Assembly: GCA_026018925.1 (NCBI GenBank)
Contig: JAKSZU010000002.1
Location: forward strand, 92,948,975-93,012,974
Length of the DNA: 64,000 bases
Direction: 5' to 3'
Origin: Tupaia tana
Lineage: Eukaryota; Chordata; Mammalia; Scandentia; Tupaiidae
In this document: positions 1 to 10,460 of the stretch, piece by piece
Position numbering within the stretch: position 1 is the stretch's first letter
How the letters are laid out: each line of letters opens with the position of its first letter
Notes under the pieces: model-generated
The model's input: only the letters and a program-made list of their open reading frames with translations
Told to the model about the DNA's origin: nothing
The model's database searches: none
Position numbers and translations under genes: made by a program

Positions 1-264
1 ATCTAAATATTAGAACTGTGCTCGATAAAAAATAGAGATAGATGTTAGTACATTTTCTACCTTCATCCTTATAAATGGTCTTGAACACGCCCAGATGTGT
101 GCACACCTACTTCAAATAACACTACCCCAACAGGCCTCAATGAAATATAAACATGCTTTCAGGAACAGATAAGCAACTCATCACCATCATTAGTATAGAT
201 CAAGTTAGAATAGATCCAAATTATCCAATTTTATTACCATAGAAAGCAAAAATCAAGGTTCATT

Positions 265-448
265 TTTTTAATTATTTATTTTATTTCATTAATTTTAAGT
301 TTGTTATAGGGCATGTATGCTCACTATAGAAAGACACACAGAGAGAGTAAGAAAGGGAAAGTGAGAAAGTCCCACCAGATCTGGGACTTAAACTGTGGTC
401 AATCATGTGGGAGTCCAGAGCCTTAACCACCATGCCACCTGCTGACCC
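265..448 (-). mobile_element. SINE, family B
   Basis: Starts with a T/A-rich tail, then the CT-derived purine stretch. It ends with the reversed head 'caccatgccacctgctgaccc'. Diverged and missing most CpGs, so old. Confidence 0.75.
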
Positions 449-552
449 AAGACCAGGATTCTTAATAGGACATTAGATCAAAAGTGTTTTTAAAAGGGGG
501 AAAGGAAAGAAAAATTGAACAAATATGTAAGAGGTCATTAAAATTTCATGGA

Positions 553-803
553 CAAGCCAGACAGTAGTGTGATAGTTAAGGCTGCTGAATCCCACATGGC
601 CAACCAGGTAATCTGAATCTCAGACTCAACAGCCTAAAGTAAAGGCCTGGCACATGTACATGAATGCCCAGAATCCCAAAAGGAAAAATGGAATAGAGGG
701 GATTGCAGCATGACCATCCCCTATGGGGGGGGTGCTTTCTCACTTTCACTCTCTCTCTTTATCCTTGTCTCTCTGGCAAGAACATGTACCCTCTGTCAAA
801 ATT
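553..803 (+). mobile_element. SINE, family A, diverged
   Basis: Degraded head (gccagacagtagtgtgatagttaag), then 'cccaaaaggaaaaatggaa', a CT-rich block and 'taccctctgtcaaaa'. The mariner-like element at 806-1085 starts right after it. Confidence 0.65.
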
Positions 804-805
804 TG

Positions 806-1085
806 TTTTAAAAGTTCATAGAAAATGTGCATTATGAAAAAAACTATACACAGATCTCGAAAATTTTTTGCATCAAAATAAATGCAAACTATTAAATATA
901 TATACACATATATATACACATATATATAATACATATACATATGTATTATATATATATATGTATTATATATATATGAGTGTTCTTATCCTTTGTCTTAATT
1001 TTAAAATAAATGTTATTTGGTTTTGAAAAAATAAATAAGTAAGTTCACACGTTATTCCATTTTTCCAGTAACCTGAAGTCCCTTG
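806..1085 (+). mobile_element. 132-bp mariner-type miniature element, interrupted
   Basis: The left part (aaagttcatagaaaatgtgc, then atgaaaaaaactatacaca) and the right part (ttattccatttttccag, cctgaagtccctt) match the copies at 39723 and 40249. About 150 bp, including the TA-rich microsatellite at 890-975, separate them. Confidence 0.6.
888..976. repeat. TA/TACA-rich microsatellite
   Basis: Nearly pure alternating A/T with interspersed 'acacata' units, inside the mariner-like relic. Confidence 0.8.
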
Positions 1086-1317
1086 CGGTTCAACGCGGAA
1101 GTGCTGTAATAGAGCTAGAACAAGGAGCACATTGGAGAAATCTAGGGAGGGCACCTAGAGGAAATGATGCCAGTGTCTAATGTTATAGAACAAGGAGACA
1201 TTAGCCCAGTGAAGAAGGAAAGGAAGCTTCTTTCAGAGGAGCAGCAAATGCAAAGTAGTAGAGGTCAAAATGAATCCAGTAATTGGTAAGCCAAGATGGG
1301 GCAAACCTGACATTTTT

Positions 1318-1612
1318 CCCAGTGTTTCTATGAGTTTGAATTTTTCACACTCCACATATAGGTAAGATTAAAGAGTGTAGGTTTCTCCTATTTCTGGCTT
1401 ATTTCACCATCATGATGTCCTCCAGGTTCATCCATGTCATCATAAAAGACAGGATTTTCTTCCTTTTTTAAGGCTAAAAAGTATTCCATTGTGTATACAT
1501 ACTGCATTTTCTTTATCCATTCACATCTTAGCTATTGTGAAAAATGCTGCAATAAACGTAAGAATACAGATACCTCTTCAACATAACCTTCAGATAGATA
1601 CCCAATTGTGCT
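1318..1612 (-). mobile_element. Old L1 fragment (ORF2 3' part)
   Basis: Contains the inverted form of the typical L1 ORF2 end: 'caggttcatccatgtcat', 'tattccattgtgtatacat', 'tgctgcaataaacgtaag'. Many substitutions; no open frame. Confidence 0.7.
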
Positions 1613-1811
1613 TTGTGAATATCTCAACTTGCAGGAAAAACTTCTGCTCATTAAACTTGTCTTTAATTGGATAGATTTATAGTTTATACTGAATTAATGT
1701 AGAATTGGATAACCCTACGCTATTTCAGTAACCAAAATTGGTGAGGCCTCCAAAAGAATCATACATGTCAATTTACTTGACAATTTTTGTCTTGTAAAAA
1801 CATTATTTGAG

Positions 1812-1968
1812 AGACCAGCAGATAGAGTAACGGTTATGTCACTGGACTCTCAAGTAGTCGACCACAGTTTGAATCCTGGACCCAGCAGTTTAAAACACAC
1901 ACCAGACACATGTGTGTGTGTGCCCAAAATTCCAAGAGGAGAATGGAGGAGAAGGGATTACAGCATAG
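1812..1968 (+). mobile_element. SINE, family A, 3'-truncated
   Basis: Head 'gagaccagcagatagagtaac' and body up to 'gagaagggattacagcat', then an abrupt stop with no CT-rich part or A tail. Confidence 0.75.
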
Positions 1969-2515
1969 CATGCTGCTTTGCAAGTAAAAGACAGGCCCCA
2001 TGAGATATTTGAGTTAAAATCCCTAACTATTTCAATATGTGAAGAATGGAATTGAGAATATTGTCCATTTAGCAGAATTTGCTCTGAACTTAACAGGTAC
2101 CCCACCACATGTCGAGAAAAAATATTTTCTCAAATTAAAAACTTTATAGTCATTATGTCACAGAATATTTTTCAATTTACTACTTTAAATGTTTAAATTA
2201 GGTGACACATTTATTTTATTATACTAATAGCTAATTAAAAACAGTCAAATATTTCTAGTAAAATATAAATACATATTATGGCCAGACAACTTGAACAGTA
2301 AATAAATACTGTGTTATAACCTGCTAAGTAAAACAAAGATCTTTGAGTTTTTACTGCTATATAATTTTTAAAATGACTAAATGAGGGAGAAGACAAGTTC
2401 TTCCTTACCCAAAAATTCCAACTAATAAATATAAAGGAGTCATAGAAATAGAAATTTTCACAACTATCTTAGTAATAATTAATCCAGGCAAGAGTCTAAT
2501 GAGTACAAGCTGGGT
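1969..2515. other. AT-rich intron sequence, nothing recognised
   Basis: No SINE, L1 or coding signal recognised before the half-L1 target site at 2516. Confidence 0.5.
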
Positions 2516-2529
2516 GAAAAATCATGAGA

Positions 2530-2751
2530 GAGACAGACAGCTCCATGGCTCCTGCAATCTAGCCATTTTGGGAGAAAGGAAGATGTCCCACTGATAACTG
2601 GGCCTCCAGCACACAAAACTCATGTGGAGAGGCAGAAGGGAACAGAACAGCCCTTCAAGAGACAGACAGCTCCATGGCTCCTGGGATCTAGCCATTTTGG
2701 AAGAAAGGAAGATGTCCCACTGATAACTGGGCCTCCAGCACACAAAACTGG
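2530..2751 (+). repeat. Tandem 129-bp monomers at the 5' end of the half-L1
   Basis: The block starting gagacagacagctccatgg at 2530 recurs at 2659, a period of 129 bp. The first copy is complete. The second matches for about 93 bp, to 'cacacaaaact', with only a few substitutions. It lies immediately at the 5' end of the element, where some L1 lineages (for example mouse) carry tandem promoter monomers. Confidence 0.85.
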
Positions 2752-2788
2752 TAGGAAGACCCCTTTCAAGTCTCCTCTCCCTGTATCT

Positions 2789-2816
2789 GTCTTTGTCTCT
2801 CTCTACCTCTGTCTCT

Positions 2817-2860
<44 letters not shown>

Positions 2861-3108
2861 AATTTTTGCTTTTTAGAATTTTTTAACATGAGGCATTTTA
2901 CAGGGCCCTTTGGCCCCTCCTACCCCATTATCTTGTTAATAATCCCCTCTCCCCTTTGTGAGGCATGCAAGCGCGCCATGTGGTTTTCTAATTTTTTAGT
3001 TTTATTGAAATTTTTTGAATATTAATTTTTTTGTTTTTATACTTACTTAAAAGTTTTTCTCTTCTTTGTCTCTGTTTCTTGTCTGGTTTTGTTTTTTTTT
3101 TTCTTTTG

Positions 3109-3143
<35 letters not shown>
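2789..3143 (+). repeat. CT and poly-T microsatellites in the half-L1 5' UTR
   Basis: A (CT)n run sits at about 2819-2852 and long T runs at about 3090-3137, between the 5' monomers and ORF1. Confidence 0.8.
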
Positions 3144-3146
<3 letters not shown>

Positions 3147-3238
3147 GGTATTGTTTCCCTCTCTCTGTTTCCTTTTCTGCACACTCCTAGACCCTCAGAT
3201 TGAACTTCCAATTTGGGACGAAATGAACCATCCACCAG

Positions 3239-4171
3239 ATGACTAGAAATCGCTGCAGGACCACAAGAAATATGGGGAAGCAGGAAAATACCTCTCCCAC
3301 AAGGGAAAAGGATAGCTCCTCTTCATCCACACACAGTTCAGTGGAAATCATGGAAATGTCTGATAAAGAATTCAGAACATTCATAATGGCAAAGCTAACA
3401 GAAATGGAAGAGAAGAGAGACAAGGAACTGCTGAAGAGGAAGAAGAAAGGAGTTGAAGAGTTCCAGGGAGTGAGGAAATTCATGCAAGATCTAAAAGAGG
3501 AATTTCACACTTTACAAAAGAATCAGATGGAACTGTTAGAAATGAAGGCTATAATACAAGAAGTCAAAATTTCCCTTGAAAGTATTAAAAGCAGACTAGA
3601 TCATACAGAAAATAGAATCTCAAATGTAGAAGAGAAAATGGCTGGCCTAGAAAAATCCACCATGAAGACTGAGAAAGTTGCCCAAAAATTTGAGAATAAT
3701 ATGCGAGAAGTACTAGATACAATTAAACGTCCAAACATCCGGATAATAGGCATCCCAGAAGGTGAAGAGACTCATAAGGGCATTGATAATCTATTCCATG
3801 AAATCCTGCAAGAAAATTTTCCAAACCTGGAGCGGCACTCAAAGATTCAGTCCCAAGAAGTACAGAGGACCCCAAATAGAATCAACTCAAGAAGATCTTC
3901 TCCAAGAGACATTATAGCCAGATTGACCCAAACCACAGACAAAGACAAGATACTAAGACTGGCAAGAGAAAAAGGGCAAGTTACCTACAAAGGGTATCCC
4001 ATCAGACTAACGGCAGACCTCTCATCAGAAACAATGCAAGCAAGGAGAGAATGGGAAAATATATTCAAAGTATTAAGGGAAAAGCAATTTCAACCGAGAA
4101 TTCTGTACCCAGCAAGGTTATCGTTCATTTGGGAAAAAAAGACACGAACTTTTCAGATAAACAAAACCTGA
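3239..4171 (+). CDS. L1-type ORF1 protein (310 codons), C terminus frameshifted
   Basis: This encodes an L1 ORF1p-type RNA-binding protein, a trimeric nucleic-acid chaperone that coats L1 RNA. The start ATG (atgactagaaa) is the same as in the degenerate L1 ORF1 at 50074, which supports it. Domains in order are: a basic, Ser-rich N terminus (1-45); a long heptad-rich coiled coil (about 50-155); an RRM-type domain with NIRIIGIPEGEE and ENFPNLERH (about 165-255); and a C-terminal domain with RLTADLSSETMQARREWE and FQPRILYPARLSF (about 260-305). The usual last 25-30 residues (…LKEFTSTRPDLQEVLK…) are present but in another frame (within 4051-4233). A frameshift near the run of seven A at 4134-4140 therefore causes an early stop. 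Everything upstream is open. The element lacks ORF2. Confidence 0.85.
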   Translation: MTRNRCRTTRNMGKQENTSPTREKDSSSSSTHSSVEIMEMSDKEFRTFIMAKLTEMEEKRDKELLKRKKKGVEEFQGVRKFMQDLKEEFHTLQKNQMELLEMKAIIQEVKISLESIKSRLDHTENRISNVEEKMAGLEKSTMKTEKVAQKFENNMREVLDTIKRPNIRIIGIPEGEETHKGIDNLFHEILQENFPNLERHSKIQSQEVQRTPNRINSRRSSPRDIIARLTQTTDKDKILRLAREKGQVTYKGYPIRLTADLSSETMQARREWENIFKVLREKQFQPRILYPARLSFIWEKKTRTFQINKT

Positions 4172-4233
4172 AAGAATTTACCAGCACCAGACCAGATCTC
4201 CAAGAAGTTCTTAAGGGAGTGCTATGTCAGTAA

Positions 4234-5224
4234 AATTAAATGCAGACACACAGAAATAAGTTCAAAATCTAAGAAAAATGGGCAACTTAATTGTAGGGAC
4301 AAAGTCTGGAGTTGAGTATTATATCCCAGAGTTCAAGCTGGAAGATCGTACCTCAACAGTAACAGAAGAAAGATTAAGTACATGAGTGTGAACTAATGAA
4401 ACAGCATTCTGTGACTTGACTAAGATATTGCTGCTTTTCTTCTAAGCTTTGTTATCCGGTTTTAAGGATTTTTATCCTGTCTTGAGTTGTCAATAGATTC
4501 ATGTACCTACTATTTGAACAAAATACTAACCTGTTTCTAGGCTTCAAGTTTCAAGGAAATATCCTTACCAGTTCAAAACTGCCTTTCTTGAAACCACCAG
4601 CTGAACTTGCTATTGAAAGTAGTTAGATTACTTATGATATTGTGTGGGCAACAAAATGTTGGGGGAAAAGGAATTGAAGACAACTGTAGACAGCAGAGAT
4701 AGTGTAATAAAAGAGTGGAATAGGGCAGAGGGTCAGACATGGGGTAAAAAACATATATATATGAAAGTAGTAATGGAATTTCATGGATGATAACATGCAT
4801 AATTAAGCCACTATGCAGTTTACTCTAGAGGGGAAACCACATTTAGTAGGTTGCGATGATGCTCAGGGAATGAATGTAAATTAAAAAAAAAAAAAAATTC
4901 AGAAAAAAAATACTAAAACTGTTACCAAAATTTAAAGAAAAAACTGTGTATTTGATGACCACAGTAAGCTATATAGCCCCAGCTAGGTACTATTTTATAG
5001 TATGTTCATTCTACTCACTGAGGTTTATGCCTAAAGTCAGACATGGGTTCTTGTGTATGTATATATCAGCTGTGCTTGCTATTGCAAATATTTAGACAAA
5101 TTAAGTTCATTAGCAAATCAATTAAATGGTGGGGGGGGAAGGCATAGAAAGCAATCATGGATACCAGATACAATGGGAGGAGAATTGGACAGGGCAGAGG
5201 GTTAGGGATAGGGAATCAAGGATG

Positions 5225-5259
<35 letters not shown>

Positions 5260-5431
5260 GCAAAATATACAAGACATAAGAAATGAAAAATTGTTTGTTG
5301 ATAACACGTATGTTGATGTGCTTGATTGAGCCAACAGACAGTATATTTTGGATGAAAAATTCATTTTGTATACTGTAATGATGTATAGCATATTAATGTT
5401 AAAAAAAGAAAAATTAATTAATTAAAAAAAA
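4234..5431 (+). other. 3' region of the half-L1, ORF2 replaced
   Basis: About 70 bases after ORF1 still align with the L1 inter-ORF region and the first codons of ORF2 (compare 50960-51060). The sequence then departs completely. Two stretches resemble the L1 3' UTR. One is about 4655-4800 (motif agggcagagggtcagacatg). The second is about 5140-5400 (agggcagagggttagggat, then ttgttgataacacgtatg and ttcattttgtatac). The second runs into the A-rich tail. A 35-base A run sits at about 5226-5258. Confidence 0.6.
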
Positions 5432-5661
5432 GAAAAATCATGAGAAATATAAAACATTATTTTAATCTACTAAATTTTAGGGTGCCTTGTTTCATAGCAA
5501 TAGAACTGGAACACTTGAAACAATATTAACCAGCTAACCTCTGAAATTGTGAAATCCTCTATATTCACTTCCAGTCACTATGGTTATTGGGCTTCTGAAG
5601 CAAGTGCAAAATACAGCCCATATTTCTAAGACTTAGGACCAAAAAAAAAAAAAAAAATGTA

Positions 5662-5922
5662 GGGACCAGAAGTTGGCGTAATGGCTATGTCACTGGACTC
5701 CCATGTAGTCAACCGTGGTTCGAGTTCCAGACCTGTTGGCTTAAACTCATGACGTGCATGTGTGCGTGCGTGCGTGCCCAAGATCCCGAGAGGAGAATGG
5801 AGGAGAAGGGATTGCAGTGTGGCCATCCCCTCAGCGGGTGATTTCTCGCTTTCTGTCTCTCTGTCTCTCTTTCTGATGAGTGCACACGCCCTATAGCAAA
5901 AACCTCTCCAAAAAAAAAAAAA
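5662..5922 (+). mobile_element. SINE, family A
   Basis: Full-length: head 'gggaccagaagttggcgtaa', B box 'ggttcgagttcc', tail 'ccctatagcaaaaacctctcc' plus A12. Preceded by an A17 run at 5641-5657. Confidence 0.9.
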
Positions 5923-6127
5923 GAAGAATTAATTAAATTGTAAAATATCTCTTCAATAATTTTATAGTGATTACATGTTGAACTGATAATATGTATAAAT
6001 TATTGGGTTGAATAAAATATAGTATTAAAGTCAATTTCACCTATTTCTTTTTACTTTTTAATATAGCGTCTCCTAGAAAATTTTCAGTTACTTAAGTAGT
6101 CAAATTATGCTCCTTTTGAACAGCACT

Positions 6128-6560
6128 GACCTAGAACAGAGGTCCCCATCCCCCAGGCCATTGACTGGTACTCATCTTTGGCCTATTGATCCCCTTCTTC
6201 CTCCCTCCCCCAGCAGCAGAGGGGTACGGTGGGGAGATAGGCAGTGGGCACATTAACATCGTGTTTGCAGCTGCTCCCCATCACTCGCACTGCCACCTGG
6301 GCCCTGCATCCTGTTGGATCAGCTGCAGTATTAGGTCCTCACAGGAGTGCAAACCCTATTGTTGTGTGATTGTTTCACTGTATACTAAAGCATGGCAGTG
6401 GTAGAAATGAGGTGAATGTGGTATTCTTGGATCATCCTGGGACCAACCAATACCCCCTCAAGCCATAGAGGGAGCGTCTTTCAGAAGGTTAGTCCCTGGT
6501 GCCAGGAAGCTTGTAGACCATTTGATTTTGCTTAGAAACTGTAAAACGACCAATAAACCT
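6128..6560 (+). mobile_element. Probable old DNA-transposon relic (hAT-like)
   Basis: 'cagaggtccccatccccc' near the start, an inner segment 'cctattgttgtgtgattg', and 'gttagtccctggtgccagg' near the end resemble a common mammalian nonautonomous DNA repeat with such ends. The family is not named with confidence. Confidence 0.4.
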
Positions 6561-6599
6561 GATGAAACAGAATTTTGTGCATAAAAAATAATAATAATA

Positions 6600-6800
6600 G
6601 ATATTATTTATATAGAGAGTATTCTAAAAGCATTCCAACAACAATCCAATTAAGTACAATATTATCCCTATTTTACAAATGAGAACCCTGGGTCACAGTG
6701 ATGTGAAGTGACTTGCCTGGGGTCACACAGACAAGGAGTCGTGGAGCCAATGTTCTGACCCAGTGGTTCCAAGCTCTAAACCACTGATCTACACTGACCC
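6600..6800 (+). mobile_element. MIR SINE relic
   Basis: Core motifs 'cctattttacaaatgag', 'cttgcctggggtcacacag' and 'aaccactgatctacactg' are the diagnostic MIR core, much diverged. Confidence 0.75.
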
Positions 6801-9724
6801 TCAGGCTAAGAAGCAGCTGCACTCTTGTTCTTTCATTGCACATACCTTTAATTATTGTAAAAGTTCCCAGCTTAATAACCAGTTTATGCATGTTGCTATC
6901 ACCACTTCCTCAGTAACAGAGGTTCAAAATCTCAGTCACCTTGAATGCCTTTCTCTCTTTAACATGACATTAATCAGTCACCAGAACCTATGTATTCTGG
7001 GGTGACTGTAGTTGGTACATTCACCAAAGGAGGCTGGTTTGAAGGCAGTGGGCTACAACCCTTCCAGCAGCTTATGGGAATCACTCCTTTGCCCCGAAAT
7101 GGGATCTGGGCAGCACAGTGCAATGTCCACCACTGTGTCCCACAGTGAAACAAAACAGAAAAAAATTAAACTACAGGGAGTTGAACCTCCACCAAACCAG
7201 TACCCTCTACTACTGTGGGTTAATCATTTTTCTTTATTTCCAGATAAATCATCAAGGGTTGGCTAATTGTTGGCTCAGTGACTAGAGGAAACGAGGTGCT
7301 TCCTTTCTATCCTGGTCTACCCCCATCTACTTCTCACTGACTCCGGAGAATTCACAAAGACTAAGGAGGGGAGGGAAAGACTGGCCATTTATTTTTATCC
7401 AAGTGACACCAAGCCAGGAAAATGTAAAAAACAGCTGGGAGCCTATAATCCAAATAAATCTCATAGGTTGATTAATCATGAGCCTTTTGGCAATGCAAAA
7501 CAAGCTAACCAGATCTGAAATACAAAAAATGTCATTTCAGAGTATAACCTTTTTTTTTTTTTTTTTAATGTAGCTAGTAGTCAGTGCAAACCTTTGAGGA
7601 ATTTTCTCATTAGAGAGAAGTTGGAAGAGGGGGTCGACTGCATGCCTGGGTCCCACTGCTCAGACTCATGACCACATCTGTTCACAGTCCCAGAAAAGAT
7701 ACAGAGCCAGAAATAGAAGCTCCACCCAAAAGCTGAAGTGGAGGAACAGAGGCGTCCCACCTACCCCTGATTCTTGCTGAACGCAGGGAGCTACTCGGAG
7801 GATGTGTACAGAAATCCAATTTAAGGCCTACTCACTGGTCTCATGTGTCCTTACTAAAAGGTCAGTTTTGAGTACTTGACATTTTTTTTCAATTTGTTGT
7901 CTTCCCTATAAATTTACAAATACAGCTTGGAATTTCCTAGGCACTTATTAAGCCCTAGCATAGGACTTATTTAGAAGTTCTAACATTCTAGCAATAATTT
8001 ACACTACCAAAACATAAAATAGGAGGCAGAAAGGAGGGTAATATAGATGAGGAATAATAATCTCTTTCTCTGCTGTTGCTAGGTTAAGAATTAAATAGAC
8101 GGTATTTGCAAATTGTTGTGAATATTTTTTTCCCTCCACTCAGACATGGGAAATAGTCCCCACCTCTTAAAACAAACATGGCACACTCTTAAATTACTAA
8201 CTAAAGTTAGTTTGTTATGTAAAGTTCTTTTTACCATTATTGCAGATAACTTAACAAAACTCCAATCATTTTCGTGAATAACCTAAGAAAGTCATCTCAA
8301 AACCCTTTCAGATGCTTCCTCCTTCCAGAGCCGCCTAAGCAATTCAAAAGAAACCTTGTTTTAAGGCTTCAAGCTTGGCACAGCCTGAGAACTGGCCATT
8401 TGATTTACAAATAGAGTCAAAGCTATTTTTAAATTGTGTAATAAGCATACACAAAAACTAACCTTTCCTTAACTTTTTAAACACACTCTGTAATACCATA
8501 TGCTGCCTCTTCTAACATCTGTCCTCACCAAAAAGTTCTGGAGAACTGTCGAAGGGAAGGAGTAGTGTATAATTGGAAATCCAACTAGGTCTAGAAATAC
8601 GCTATGAAAAAAATGGAGTTACCACTCTAGATATATCTGACCTAGTGTTGGCTGTTTAATTATTTTGGGCAGCCCTTGGTTATTCAGTCAAATGTAGTAC
8701 TAAATGAGTTTATTATCACTTTTTTAAATGAAATTTTTTACTTCTTTACTAATTTACTAAATATTCTCTCTTATTGAGCATCTTCTTTGATATGCAGATC
8801 AACAAAGTGAGAGATGGGGTTTTTTATGACAAACTCAAGAAAGACAAAACCTTTGAAGACAATACTTTTGGTTCATAGTTTAATGCCATTTTAAGGCTTA
8901 ACACCCATTCGGTGAACTCAATCTATACTGAAAACAAGTATTTAAAGCAAAATAAAACAAAGGAAATCAAAAAATCTCCTTCAGTCCCTTACATACTTCT
9001 TTAATTTTTTTTTCTCCCCTGTCTCCCTTACTTACAAATATTTCAATATGTGAGTTTCATAAATAATGCTTTGTTCCATTTAGGCTACTGAGTGAAAAGC
9101 AGGTCAAACAAAACCCCACCAAAAATAAAATAAAATAAAGTGGTACAGTCTAAACTAAATGTTAGGTTAAATAAAAATGAAAACCCAGGAGGCAAGCAAA
9201 GTTCTTGGGTGCTGAAAGTACAGAGCACTTGTTATGGCAGGGCTGGCAAGCTACAGCCTGGTTCTTCCGCAGGTCATGAACTAAGGTTTTACACTTCTAA
9301 ATAACAGGAGGAAATCTAAAGAAGAACACTATTTCATAAAAAGTGAAAACTACATGAACTCCGAATTTCAGCATCCTCGTCAATGAAGTCCTGTTAGTAC
9401 ATGACCATACTCGTTTGTTTACTCACTGTCTGTGGGTGTTTCAAACTACAAAAGGCAGAGTTGAGTAGCTGTAATAAAGACCATAAGGTTAGCAAAACCC
9501 ACATTTACTGTCTGGCCTTTTACAAGAACAGTTTTTCACCCCTGAAGTACAGTTCTCTTACTAGGGAGACTTCCTCCTTCCTCAAGGGATAACGAATAAG
9601 ATTGCTGGCCCACTCGAACCAAAATCAGTCATCAACAATGACACCCACCCAGACGTGCCACAGGCTTGTGCTGCAAAGAGAGGCGTCAGTATTAACATCT
9701 GATACCAGGAAATACGAGGTAGAG
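6801..9724. other. Unassigned CD109 intron sequence
   Basis: Nearly 3 kb without a SINE or L1 that I recognise, unusually clean for this window. It holds short A/T runs (for example T16 at 7551-7566) and no convincing coding frame. Selective constraint or simple chance could explain the low insertion load. Confidence 0.45.
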
Positions 9725-9785
9725 CATAACTAACATTCCCCGAGTGTTTGCCATATACAGGCACTGTGATAAGCATTTCAAAGCA
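9725..9785 (+). mobile_element. MIR relic, 5' part
   Basis: 'cataactaacattccccgag', 'gccatatacaggcactgtga' and 'taagcatttcaaag' follow the start of the MIR consensus. Confidence 0.5.
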
Positions 9786-9846
9786 GGCTTAGAAAATGAA
9801 AGAAATGTGAAGTTCATGTGTGTGAGGGGTGTGGGGGAGAGGGACT

Positions 9847-9931
9847 AAGACAGGGCCTCACCATGTCTTAATCCTCCTGCCTCAGCCTCCCAAGTAGCCG
9901 GGGCTGCAGCATGCATCTCCACACCCAGCTC
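9847..9931 (-). mobile_element. 7SL-derived (Alu-monomer-like) SINE relic
   Basis: On the minus strand it reads 'ctacttgggaggctgaggca' followed by 'ggaggattaagacatgg' and 'aggccctgtctta', the signature of 7SL/Alu monomers. There is no second arm. Confidence 0.75.
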
Positions 9932-10017
9932 TTTAGGCCAGGAATCAACCTCCCACCTCCATGTGGCTCAGCCTGCCCAACAGCAGCATCCTGCCACTGT
10001 AGATGGACCAGGTGAGA

Positions 10018-10272
10018 TTTATTTTTTAATTTGCTATAGAGCACATGCACTTGCCAGAGAGAAACAAAGAAAGAGTGAAAAAGAGAGAGAGAGAAAGTGA
10101 GAAAGTAGCCCCTCAGAGAGGGATGTCCATGCCGCAATCCCTTCTTTTCCATTCCCCTCTCAGGATTTTGGGCACATGCACCCAGTGTGTTTCTCAAGCC
10201 TTCAGGTCCAGGACTCAAACCACACTGTCAGCCATGTGGGATCCAGCTGCCTTAACACCACAACACCAGATG
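10018..10272 (-). mobile_element. SINE, family A/C-like, diverged
   Basis: Inverted tail 'tttgctatagagcacatgc', purine stretch, 'tgtgggatccagctgcctta' and head remnant 'caccacaacaccagatgg'. Confidence 0.75.
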
Positions 10273-10377
10273 GTATTCAAAATACTATCATTGAATATGT
10301 AATCAATATAAAAAATTATGAGTTTTGTTTCATTTTTTAGTACTATGTGTTCAAAGTCCAGTGAATTTTATTCACAA

Positions 10378-10460
10378 CCCATCTCAATTTGTATGAGCTA
10401 CATTTCAAGTGCTTAAGGCCACATGTCTAGTGGCTACCATATTGGATGGTGTAGCTCTAA
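10378..10460 (-). mobile_element. hAT-type miniature element, end fragment
   Basis: 'gagctacatttcaagtgctt', 'ccacatgtctagtggctacc' and 'atattggatggtgtagctct' match the inverted end of the element seen at 31990-32215. Confidence 0.6.

Larger units (their letters stand above)
2530..5431 (+). mobile_element. HAL1-like 'half-L1' retrotransposon, complete unit with TSD
   Basis: This is one insertion bounded by a perfect 14-bp direct repeat, gaaaaatcatgaga, at 2516-2529 and 5432-5445. The order inside is: two 129-bp-period 5' monomers (2530-2751); a 5' UTR with CT and T runs; L1 ORF1 (3239 on); a short stretch matching the L1 inter-ORF region and the first bases of ORF2 (about 4234-4310); about 1.1 kb of 3' sequence whose end resembles the L1 3' UTR; and an A-rich tail. 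ORF2, the endonuclease/reverse transcriptase, is absent. This is the known architecture of HAL1 elements, which encode ORF1 only and borrow L1 enzymes. The perfect TSD and nearly open ORF1 suggest a fairly recent insertion. The family name is an inference from structure. Confidence 0.85.
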
